Positions 1-6,725 of a stretch of 9,124 nt of DNA are shown in pieces. Source of the stretch: Pseudomonadota bacterium (GTDB lineage Bacteria > Pseudomonadota > Alphaproteobacteria > Sphingomonadales > Sphingomonadaceae); assembly GCA_023394965.1 (NCBI GenBank), contig JAEWZX010000011.1:1-9124 (forward strand), written 5' to 3'. Both the position numbers and the translations under genes were made by a program. The notes under the pieces are model-generated. The model did no database searches and was not told the origin of the DNA. It saw only the letters and a list, made by a program, of their open reading frames with translations. The first letter of the stretch is position 1. Every line of letters starts with the position of its first letter.

Positions 1-128
1 GCATGTTCGGACAACTCAAGATCAACCGCGCCATTGCCACCCGCTACGATCAACTCGCCAACAGCTTCCTCGGTATGGTCCACATCGCCACCGCCAGATA
101 CTGGCTCAAATTTGTCCACGCCGCCTAG
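1..128 (+). CDS. IS5-superfamily transposase, C-terminal end (partial)
   Basis: This is the last 41 complete codons of a transposase whose start lies left of the window; it ends at a TAG stop at 126-128. The readable residues run from MFGQLKINRAIATRYD at codon 3-5 through DQLANSFLGM to the terminus YWLKFVHAA. I recognise this as the conserved C-terminal signature of IS4/IS5-type DDE transposases (DDE_Tnp_1 fold), usually preceded by an Arg-Asn-Arg-Ile-Glu-Arg stretch. The enzyme would cut and join the ends of its own element. The catalytic acidic residues are outside the window, so activity cannot be judged. The gene runs towards, and abuts, the 3' side of the oppositely oriented TonB receptor gene. 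The same bases are also open on the - strand in the receptor's frame, but the transposase reading is the recognisable one. Confidence 0.85.
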   Translation, partial: MFGQLKINRAIATRYDQLANSFLGMVHIATARYWLKFVHAA

Positions 129-131
129 GTT
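1..131 (+). mobile_element. Insertion sequence, transposase-3' end (IS5 superfamily)
   Basis: The left edge of the window is the terminal part of an insertion sequence, inferred from the transposase tail ending at 128. The exact outer boundary cannot be fixed without the other end. Receptor-like coding is recognisable down to about 129-145, so the element probably ends between about 125 and 150. A CTAG at 125-128 overlaps the stop codon and fits the YTAR target duplication known for IS5-group elements, which would put the end right at the stop. The terminal inverted repeat cannot be verified because the opposite end is not visible. Confidence 0.65.
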
Positions 132-2444
132 GACGAGATCGAACGTGCTGCGAACCCCAAGACTGAACTGGTCCGAATAGGGCAGCTTGAGATCGTTATC
201 GATAAAGCGAAGTTCGCCGCCCGCGCCCGGAGGAGCTCCATCGATTAGCTGCTGGCGCCCGGCTTCGGTCAGATAGATCGGATCGAACGGCACGCAGGTA
301 ACGCTCGGATCACAGTCGCCACGGGGATCACCGGCATTCTGGAACCGGAAGGTCCGCCCGAACGAGGCGCCTTGGAGAAGCTCCTGCTGAATGAAATCGA
401 ACTGGTTACGGTCGTAGGAACGGCCATATCCGCCAAAGAGCACGAACTGACCATCGGGATCGAGCCAGTAAGAGAAGCCAATCCGCGGCTGTATCGCACC
501 GTAGAAGACCTTCCGCTCTGTTCCGGTCGAGATGTAGTCGTTAATATCGTAATTGGCGTTGTTAAGGTTGGGATAGTTTTCAGGCTGCACCGCCGCCACT
601 CGCGCCGGGTCGTGCACGAAATTCAGGAAATCGGGTGTACGCTCGAAGTCCCAACGAACACCGAGATTAAGCGTCAGACGATCGGTGACATCCCAGTCGT
701 CCTGAATGTAAGCGCCGAACTGGAACGTCTTCGAATTAAGAGTGGCGTCGGCACCAGGCACGACGGTGCTGAAGTTGAGCTCGTAAGGAATAGCATCGTT
801 GAACGGCCCACTGTTTAGGGCGTCTGGATCGGCAGGGTTGTATGAGACATTATATGTATATTGCGGGTTGAAACTGTTTTGCTGGGTCGAGTTGAGGGTA
901 ACCCATTTCGCCTTCACACCGGCCTTGATCGTGTGCCGGTCGAAGCCAATCCAAGTGAAGTCATTCGACACCTGCCAGCCGTCCTGCCCCTTGTCTTGAA
1001 AGTTCCGACCGCCGCCAGTTTGCAGCACAGTATCTTCGCGCCTGACACCATTTTCCTCAATCACGGCACGGAATACATTGCGGGGTTCGAAGACAAACGG
1101 ACGCGGGTTCCAAGTCACATCTTCATAGGTGAGCTTCAAATCATTGATGAAGTTTTCAGAAGTGTGCTCCCACCGCGCGAGACCGCGCCACTCCTTGACG
1201 CTGGTTACGGTCCGAGTGCTGTAGGCAGAGGTCCCGCTGCTGAAATCTTCGCCGTCTTCGTCGCGATATTTCACCGAAACCTGGAACAGATCGGAATTGT
1301 TGGGCGTGAAATCCAACTTCCCGAAATACAGGTTTTCGTTGAATATTTCGCTGTAAGTGCCGAATGAGCCCTGATATTCGCCAGGGAAGAAACCTGTCGA
1401 GAGGTCCAGACCCGGCGTCACATCGCGCGGAGTGACGATTTCCTTGCCTTCATAGGTGCCGAAGAAGAACAGCTTGTCCCGAATGATCGGGCCACCCAAG
1501 GTGCCACCATACTGGAGATCCTTGCTTTCGGTTTTGCCTTGAGGGTTTTCACCAAAGATCTCGATCGGACGAGCAGCGCGCAGCTTCTGGTTCGTAAAAT
1601 CGACAAATGCCGATCCATGAAACTCGTTCGTTCCCGACTTTGTGATCGCCGTTACGGCGACGGAGCCAACTTGGTCGAATTCCGCCTTATAGTTGGAACT
1701 GATGACGCGATATTCACCGATTGCGGCTTGCGGGAACGGGTTCCCCTGAGTGGAATCCTGCCCAGTTACCCCGCCTCGCAGCACATAGTCCTTCTGGCTA
1801 ACGCCATCGATGAATACGTTTACGGAGCTGCTACTCTGCGCGCCGCCCTGAAGTCGGCGATCACCACCGAAGCTATCGATGAACTGAACGCCAGGCGCGA
1901 GGTCGGCAAAAGCCAGGAAGTTGCGGTTCGTCTGCGGAATCTGCTCTATCAGGCGCTGGGAAATATTGATCCCGACTTCACCGCCCTCCAGGGTACGGAT
2001 GCGTTCGCCAGTTACCAGAATGACGTTGTCGCCAGAAGGCGCATCTTCCGCCCCCGCATCGATGTCTGCATCAGACCGCACAGCGATTTCGCCGACGTCG
2101 AAGTTCAGCACTGCATCCTGCGCCACCGCCAACTGGAAAGTGTCCGTCTGCAGAACGCCATCCGGCGTGGTCACTTCGAGACGATAGGTTCCCGCCGAGA
2201 GCGAACCGAAGTTATATCGCCCGTCAGCGCCGATCGTGACGCTGCGGCTGACACCAGTATCGACCCGAACCGCGGTGACTTGCGTCGCGCCACCAGTGAT
2301 CTGCCCGCGCAACGAAGCGCTGGATTCCTGAGCGTGGGCAGGAGCAGCGATACTGATGGCCAACGCACCAGTAGCGCAGCCTTGGACAAGGGCCAGTGCA
2401 AGGCGCCGAGCCACAGCCGAACGATTTTCACGCTTAAAGAGCAT
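129..2444 (-). CDS. TonB-dependent receptor (Oar/CarboxypepD_reg-like), 3' end disrupted by insertion sequence
   Basis: Outer-membrane TonB-dependent receptor, expected to import an oligosaccharide. The ATG at 2444-2442 follows a strong ribosome site (AGGGGAGGAA, about 2449-2458). Residues 1-38 are a signal peptide with cleavage after AHA (next residues QES). Residues about 42-118 resemble a carboxypeptidase-regulatory-like beta-sandwich (SLRGQITGG ... GRYNFGSLSAGTYRLEV). Residues 140-147 (NVILVTGE) look like a TonB box and plug start. The plug spans about 150-275, with NVFIDGV near 209-215 and VTAITKSGTNEFHGS near 264-278. The barrel starts near 280. It is recognisable to LPYSDQFSLGVR and N772 at 129-131, then meets the transposase. 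Family members are usually around 900-1,100 residues with an aromatic C-terminus, so the last strands are missing. The frame stays open to position 1 through antisense transposase sequence, so a chimeric product is possible. It is divergent from GH3 and shares its operator region. Substrate is inferred only from context. Confidence 0.88.
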
Positions 2445-2447
2445 CGG

Positions 2448-2458
2448 TAATTCCTCCC
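2448..2458 (-). promoter_or_regulatory. Ribosome binding site of the TonB receptor gene
   Basis: On the - strand, AGGGGAGGAA lies about five bases upstream of the ATG at 2444. This fixes the receptor start and indicates efficient initiation, as expected for an abundant outer-membrane protein. Confidence 0.7.
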
Positions 2459-2538
2459 CTAAATCACGGCCTTACCTCGACCGTGCTGGCCCGCGACATT
2501 TCACATCGCGTAACCGAATCGACATTTGATGCGGAGTG

Positions 2539-2568
2539 TTGTAACCGGTTTCATCATGGATGTATAGA
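2539..2568 (+). promoter_or_regulatory. Putative sigma70 promoter of the GH3-sulfatase operon
   Basis: A -35-like TTGTAA (2539-2544) is separated by 18 bp from a -10-like TATAGA (2563-2568), predicting a transcript start near 2575 and a leader of roughly 70 nt. Both hexamers are close to consensus, but this is a by-eye match. The operator covers the -35 and part of the spacer. Confidence 0.4.
2540..2553. promoter_or_regulatory. LacI-family operator (TGTAACCGGTTTCA)
   Basis: This 14-bp imperfect palindrome is symmetric about a central CG, with six of seven base pairs matching between arms (TGTAACC / GGTTTCA). Even-length palindromes centred on CG are typical of LacI-family repressor operators. 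The site sits almost midway between the two start codons and recurs, in inverted orientation with two changes, at 8838-8851. It overlaps the proposed -35 of the GH3 promoter, as expected for repression. The regulator is not encoded in the window. Confidence 0.6.
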
Positions 2569-2632
2569 TGGGTCGGAGAGGGTGATTCCCTTGATCAGCC
2601 CTGACACGCGAACATAGTTAAGAATTTTGGAC

Positions 2633-2640
2633 GGGAGGAA
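2633..2640 (+). promoter_or_regulatory. Ribosome binding site deciding the GH3 start
   Basis: GGGAGGAA ends four bases before the ATG at 2645. A TTG six codons upstream (2627) is in frame but lies before this ribosome site, so the ATG is the real start. That also places the lipoprotein signal at the N-terminus. Confidence 0.75.
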
Positions 2641-2644
2641 TTTC

Positions 2645-4978
2645 ATGCGTTCACTGCACCGAGGTGTGCTGGCAGGCGTAAGCGCGCTGGCACTTGCTGG
2701 TTGTGCCACCACCGGCGTTGCCTCAACACCAAAGGCGACAGACAGCGTTTCATCAACTGCTGTGCCTATCAAGCCGGTACAACCCGCGTGGGCCACCCAA
2801 GATGCGGAAATGGACGCTTTTCTCGACGATCTCATCGCCAAGATGACACTTGAAGAAAAAGTCGGTCAGCTCACTCTTCTCACGAGTGATTGGGAATCCA
2901 CCGGCCCCACCATGCGAGATACCTATCAGCAGGATATTCGCGCCGGTAAAGTCGGCAATATCTTCAACGCCTATACCGCCGCCTACACGCGCCAACTGCA
3001 GCAACTGGCAGTAGAGAATACGCGTCTCAAGATCCCACTCATGTTCGGGTATGACGTGATCCACGGCCACCGCACGATCTTCCCCATTTCGCTGGGCGAA
3101 GCAGCAAGCTTCGACATGGATGCGATCGAAAAATCTGCACGCGTGTCTGCGCAAGAAGCAAGCGCTGAAGGTGTCCATTGGACATTCTCGCCGATGGTCG
3201 ACATTTCGCGCGATGCGCGCTGGGGCCGGGTATCGGAAGGTGCGGGCGAAGATGTCTATCTAGGTAGCGAGGTCGCGCGTGCGCGGGTTCGGGGCTATCA
3301 GGGAGACGATCTTCGCGCCACTGACACTGTGTTGGCAACTGTCAAGCATTTCGCCGGCTATGGCGCGGCGCAGGCCGGACGCGATTATCACACAGTCGAC
3401 ATATCGGAACGTACGCTGCGTGACATATATCTTCCGCCCTTCAAGGCAGCGATCGATGCGGGCGTCGGCAGCGTTATGACATCTTTCAACGAATATGATG
3501 GGGTTCCTGCAAGCGGCAGCAAATACCTCCTTACCGATGTGTTGCGCGATCAGTGGGGCTTCGACGGCTTCGTGGTTACCGACTATACATCGATCAATGA
3601 AATGGTCGCGCATGGTTATTCCCGCGATCTTGAACAGGCAGGTGAACAGGCGCTCGACGCTGGGGTCGACATGGATCTCCAGGGGGCTGTCTTCCTTGAA
3701 CACCTTCCGGAATCGCTCGCGGCCGGCCGGGTCAGCATGGCGCAGATCGACACCGCCACGCGGCGCGTGCTAGAAATGAAGTATCGCCTCGGCCTGTTTG
3801 AGGATCCTTATCGCTACGCCGACGAAGCGCGGCAGGAAGCCACACTCTATAAACCCGAGTTCCTCGAGGCGGCCCGCGATGTGGCGCGCAAGTCCATGGT
3901 ACTGTTGAAGAACGATGGGCAGACCCTGCCGCTTGCCGCCAATGCGCGACGCATCGCGTTGATCGGACCACTCGCAGACAGTAAGACGGACATGATTGGC
4001 AGTTGGTCGGCTGCGGGCGACCGACAGACCAGGCCGGTTACAGTGCTGGAAGGCGTGAAGGCGCGCGTCAGCAATGGCGCAAAGGTCGAATATGCCAAAG
4101 GCGCGAGCTATGAATTTGCCGACGAAGGCAAGACCGATGGCTTCGCCGAAGCACTGGCATTGGCCAACCGTTCCGATGTCATCGTTGCTGTAATGGGTGA
4201 AAAATGGGACATGACGGGCGAGGCTGCGAGCCGAACCTCGCTTGACCTACCGGGCAACCAGCAAGCGCTGCTTGAGCGCTTGGTGGCGCTCGGCAAGCCG
4301 GTGGTGCTGGTCATGATGAGTGGTCGACCCAATTCGATCACATGGGCGGACAAGAACGTGCCTGCCATCCTTCATGCCTGGTATCCTGGCACGCAAGGCG
4401 GCCATGCGGTCGCGGATGTGATCTTCGGCGACTATAACCCTTCGGGCAAGTTGCCGATCACGTTCCCACGCAATGTCGGTCAGGCACCGATCCACTACGA
4501 CATGAAGAACACCGGCCGCCCCGTTGAATTGGGCGAACCGGGCGCGAAATACGTCTCGCGTTATCTCAACACGTCAAACGACCCGCTGTATCGCTTTGGC
4601 TATGGGCTCAGCTACACCACCTTCAGCTATTCTCCGGCAACGCTTTCGGCCTCCTCCATGGGGCCGGGTGGTTCGATCACCGCCAGTGCTACGATCACCA
4701 ATACAGGTACTCGCGCCGGTGAAGAAGCAGTGCAACTGTACGTCCGCGACCTTGTCGGATCAGTGACCCGGCCAGTTCAGGAATTAAAGGGCTTCGAAAA
4801 GATCGCCCTCAAACCCGGGGAAAGCCGCCAGGTTTCGTTCACTGTGCGCCCCGAAGACCTTGCCTTCACTCGCGGCGACATGTCGCACGGGTGGGAGCCA
4901 GGTGAGTTCCAGCTGTGGATCGCGCCATCGTCCGGCGCGAAAGCGAGCACTCCGGTTACCTTTACCCTCACGGAGTGA
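2645..4978 (+). CDS. bglX: GH3 family beta-glucosidase, lipoprotein (BglX-like)
   Basis: Exo-acting glycoside hydrolase family 3 enzyme of 777 residues, close to the usual BglX length, releasing terminal beta-linked glucose (or a related sugar) by a retaining mechanism. Residues 1-19 form a lipoprotein signal with lipobox LAGC; Cys20 would be lipidated. The N-terminal (alpha/beta)8 domain begins near MTLEEKVGQL (67-76). It carries the substrate-binding KHF (Lys234-His235) and the nucleophile motif GFVVTDY, nucleophile Asp313. The second domain, about 416-640, contains GEAASRTSLDLPG with Glu526 as probable acid/base, followed by MMSGRPNS. A fibronectin III-like domain follows (about 690-760, EEAVQLYVRD). 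All key residues are present. It is the first gene of a two-gene operon with the sulfatase, 4 nt downstream. Ala follows the lipidated Cys, not Asp, which in enterobacteria favours the outer membrane. The family also includes beta-xylosidases and others, so exact substrate is uncertain; the gene symbol reflects similarity only. Confidence 0.92.
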   Translation: MRSLHRGVLAGVSALALAGCATTGVASTPKATDSVSSTAVPIKPVQPAWATQDAEMDAFLDDLIAKMTLEEKVGQLTLLTSDWESTGPTMRDTYQQDIRAGKVGNIFNAYTAAYTRQLQQLAVENTRLKIPLMFGYDVIHGHRTIFPISLGEAASFDMDAIEKSARVSAQEASAEGVHWTFSPMVDISRDARWGRVSEGAGEDVYLGSEVARARVRGYQGDDLRATDTVLATVKHFAGYGAAQAGRDYHTVDISERTLRDIYLPPFKAAIDAGVGSVMTSFNEYDGVPASGSKYLLTDVLRDQWGFDGFVVTDYTSINEMVAHGYSRDLEQAGEQALDAGVDMDLQGAVFLEHLPESLAAGRVSMAQIDTATRRVLEMKYRLGLFEDPYRYADEARQEATLYKPEFLEAARDVARKSMVLLKNDGQTLPLAANARRIALIGPLADSKTDMIGSWSAAGDRQTRPVTVLEGVKARVSNGAKVEYAKGASYEFADEGKTDGFAEALALANRSDVIVAVMGEKWDMTGEAASRTSLDLPGNQQALLERLVALGKPVVLVMMSGRPNSITWADKNVPAILHAWYPGTQGGHAVADVIFGDYNPSGKLPITFPRNVGQAPIHYDMKNTGRPVELGEPGAKYVSRYLNTSNDPLYRFGYGLSYTTFSYSPATLSASSMGPGGSITASATITNTGTRAGEEAVQLYVRDLVGSVTRPVQELKGFEKIALKPGESRQVSFTVRPEDLAFTRGDMSHGWEPGEFQLWIAPSSGAKASTPVTFTLTE

Positions 4979-4982
4979 TCGC
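4972..4982 (+). promoter_or_regulatory. Ribosome binding site and coupling junction GH3-sulfatase
   Basis: GGAG at 4972-4975 immediately precedes the GH3 stop (TGA, 4976-4978) and is seven bases from the sulfatase ATG at 4983. The arrangement suggests ribosomes finishing GH3 reinitiate on the sulfatase. It also argues against a TTG start 41 codons upstream, which would lack a signal peptide at the N-terminus. Confidence 0.6.
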
Positions 4983-6677
4983 ATGAACCTTCCCGGCTTT
5001 CACAGCCCCCCAGCCCTCGCGATTCTCGCCTCGATTACTTTGGCGAGTTGCGCAACGGTGGAGGCCGGGAAGGTTCACACTGTACAGTCCGGCGATCCAG
5101 CGCCTCGGTCTCGCCCAAATATCATTTTCATCATGTCGGACGATCACGCGCAAACCGCGATCTCGGCCTATGGCACCGATATTGGAAGACTGGCACCAAC
5201 CCCCAATATCGACCGAATTGCGAAAAACGGGGCCCTGTTCGAAAACAGCTACGTCACCAATTCCCTTTGCGGTCCCAGCCGCGCAACGATGCTGACCGGA
5301 CAGTTCAGCCACATGCACGGCTTCACCCAAAACGGTCAGAAGTTCGACAACGGGCAATGGAACTGGGTCCGCGCCCTCGGTCAGACGGGTTACAGGACCG
5401 CGCTATTTGGCAAATGGCACCTGAACTATTCGCCCGAAGGGACTGGCATAGACGACTGGGCAGTGCTGGACGACCAAGGCAAATACTACAACCCGGACAT
5501 CATCACGCCGACCGGACGAAACGTCATTGAAGGGTATGCGTCGGACATCGTAACCGATCTAAGCATCGATTGGCTGGACAAGAACGCCCGGTCCGAAGCC
5601 CCCTTTGCCCTGCTCATCCATCACAAGGCACCGCATCGCAATTTCATGCCCGCCATTCGGCACCTGCAGAAATACATGAGCACGGAATTTCCCGTGCCGA
5701 CGAACTATTTCGATCACTATGACGGTCGCCCCGCCGCAGCCGCCCAGGAAATGAACATATACCGGGACATGTATGAGGGGCACGACCTCAAGATGACGAC
5801 GGAAGAGAATTCGCGGGAGCTTCGCTTCAACCCGTGGACCGACGATTTCGACCGCATGACGCAGGAACAGCGCGAGGCGTATTTCAGCGCACTGCAGCCG
5901 GGCAACGACGCCATGAATGCTGCCGACATGAACCAGCGCGAGATGGCGATCTGGAAATACCAGCGCTACATGGACCAATATCTCGGCACAGTTGCTGGGG
6001 TAGACGAAAGCGTCGGTCGTGTGCTCGACTGGCTCGAAGCGTCAGGACAGGCTGACAACACTATTGTCGTCTACACTTCGGACCAAGGCTTCTATCTTGG
6101 CGAACACGGCTGGTTCGACAAGCGGTTCATGTATGAGGAGAGCCTGCGCACGCCGCTGGTGATGCAATATCCCGGCCATATTTCCCCCGGCACTCGAGTA
6201 AGCGTCCCGATACAGAATGTCGATTATGCCCCGACATTCCTCGATTTTGCCGGTCTTCCCGAGCGCGAAACCATTCAGGGCCGCTCCTTGCGCGAGGTGG
6301 TCGATGGCAACCCGCCTGCCGACTGGCGTGAAGACATCTATTACCATTATTACGAATATCCCGGATTCCATTCCGTTCGCGCGCACTACGGCGTAAAATC
6401 AGGACGCTACAAACTGATGCGTTATTACGGTGATATCAATCAGTGGGAATTCTACGATCTGGAAACTGACCCAGGCGAAATGACAAACCGGATCGGTGAT
6501 CCAGCAATGGAATTCGAAGTGGCGCGTCTGAAGGCCAAGCTCAAGGAGCTGCGCCGCCAATACGGTGACAGCGATGGCCCCGCAGTTGATGCTCCGCTGG
6601 CACTTGCCTCCGCCGTCGAAAAGGGGCGTCGCGATGCCGACGCCGCCGCAGGATCGGGACATCACACGCATCACTAA
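4983..6677 (+). CDS. Sulfatase, S1 family (formylglycine-dependent), lipoprotein
   Basis: Hydrolyses a sulfate ester, probably on a sugar, in the periplasm or at the membrane surface; 564 residues, normal for family S1. The ATG at 4983 has GGAG at 4972-4975 inside the end of GH3, whose stop lies 4 nt away, so translation is probably coupled. Residues 1-22 form a lipoprotein signal with lipobox LASC and Cys23. The calcium-binding start PNIIFIMSDDH gives Asp53-Asp54. The signature CGPSR (Cys96-Arg100, followed by ATMLTG) is the C-x-P-S-R site whose Cys is converted to formylglycine. The HHKAPH motif (213-218) and SDQG with Asp367 supply further active-site residues. The C-terminal part (WEFYDLETDPGE) is typical of glycan sulfatases. 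The protein ends in an unusual His-rich tail. No formylglycine-generating enzyme is in the window, so maturation must come from elsewhere. I cannot assign an S1 subfamily or sulfate position by eye. Confidence 0.92.
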   Translation: MNLPGFHSPPALAILASITLASCATVEAGKVHTVQSGDPAPRSRPNIIFIMSDDHAQTAISAYGTDIGRLAPTPNIDRIAKNGALFENSYVTNSLCGPSRATMLTGQFSHMHGFTQNGQKFDNGQWNWVRALGQTGYRTALFGKWHLNYSPEGTGIDDWAVLDDQGKYYNPDIITPTGRNVIEGYASDIVTDLSIDWLDKNARSEAPFALLIHHKAPHRNFMPAIRHLQKYMSTEFPVPTNYFDHYDGRPAAAAQEMNIYRDMYEGHDLKMTTEENSRELRFNPWTDDFDRMTQEQREAYFSALQPGNDAMNAADMNQREMAIWKYQRYMDQYLGTVAGVDESVGRVLDWLEASGQADNTIVVYTSDQGFYLGEHGWFDKRFMYEESLRTPLVMQYPGHISPGTRVSVPIQNVDYAPTFLDFAGLPERETIQGRSLREVVDGNPPADWREDIYYHYYEYPGFHSVRAHYGVKSGRYKLMRYYGDINQWEFYDLETDPGEMTNRIGDPAMEFEVARLKAKLKELRRQYGDSDGPAVDAPLALASAVEKGRRDADAAAGSGHHTHH

Positions 6678-6712
6678 GAAAAGTGCAGGACATATGCGAT
6701 CATCCTTAGTGA
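6671..6712. terminator. Inverted repeat between convergent genes, possible bidirectional terminator
   Basis: Arms TCACTAAG (6671-6678) and CTTAGTGA (6705-6712) are perfect 8-bp complements separated by 26 nt. The left arm includes the sulfatase stop codon. The repeat fills most of the 48-bp gap between sulfatase and GH97 stops. It has a long loop, low GC content and no T-run, so it is not a canonical rho-independent terminator; the position is the main reason to suspect a role. Confidence 0.3.
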
Positions 6713-6725
6713 GCTATTCTGGTGT

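Larger units (their letters stand above)
2445..2644. promoter_or_regulatory. Divergent promoter region between TonB receptor and GH3-sulfatase operon
   Basis: A 200-bp non-coding gap separates the two divergent start codons. It contains one clear operator (2540-2553), a plausible sigma70 promoter towards GH3 (2539-2568) and ribosome sites at both ends. I find no convincing -35/-10 pair for the receptor direction. A half-match to the operator (GTAACCG, 2510-2516) lies on the receptor side but lacks the second arm. No small gene or structured RNA is evident. Confidence 0.6.

Noticed and set aside
1539..2450. A 303-codon open frame on the + strand opposite the TonB receptor
   Set aside because: The opposite strand encodes a clear receptor signal peptide, TonB box and plug. 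The + reading is Arg/Ala-rich without recognisable domains.
2508..2521. Possible second operator (GCGTAACCGAATCG) on the receptor side of the divergent region
   Set aside because: It matches only the left half, GTAACCG, and lacks the second palindrome arm, so it is weaker than the two clear sites.
2627..2644. Upstream TTG start for the GH3 gene
   Set aside because: The TTG lies before the strong GGGAGGAA ribosome site; the ATG at 2645 is correctly spaced and begins a proper lipoprotein signal.
4860..4982. Upstream TTG start giving the sulfatase 41 extra residues
   Set aside because: It would overlap the GH3 coding end in another frame, has no ribosome site, and would bury the lipoprotein signal.
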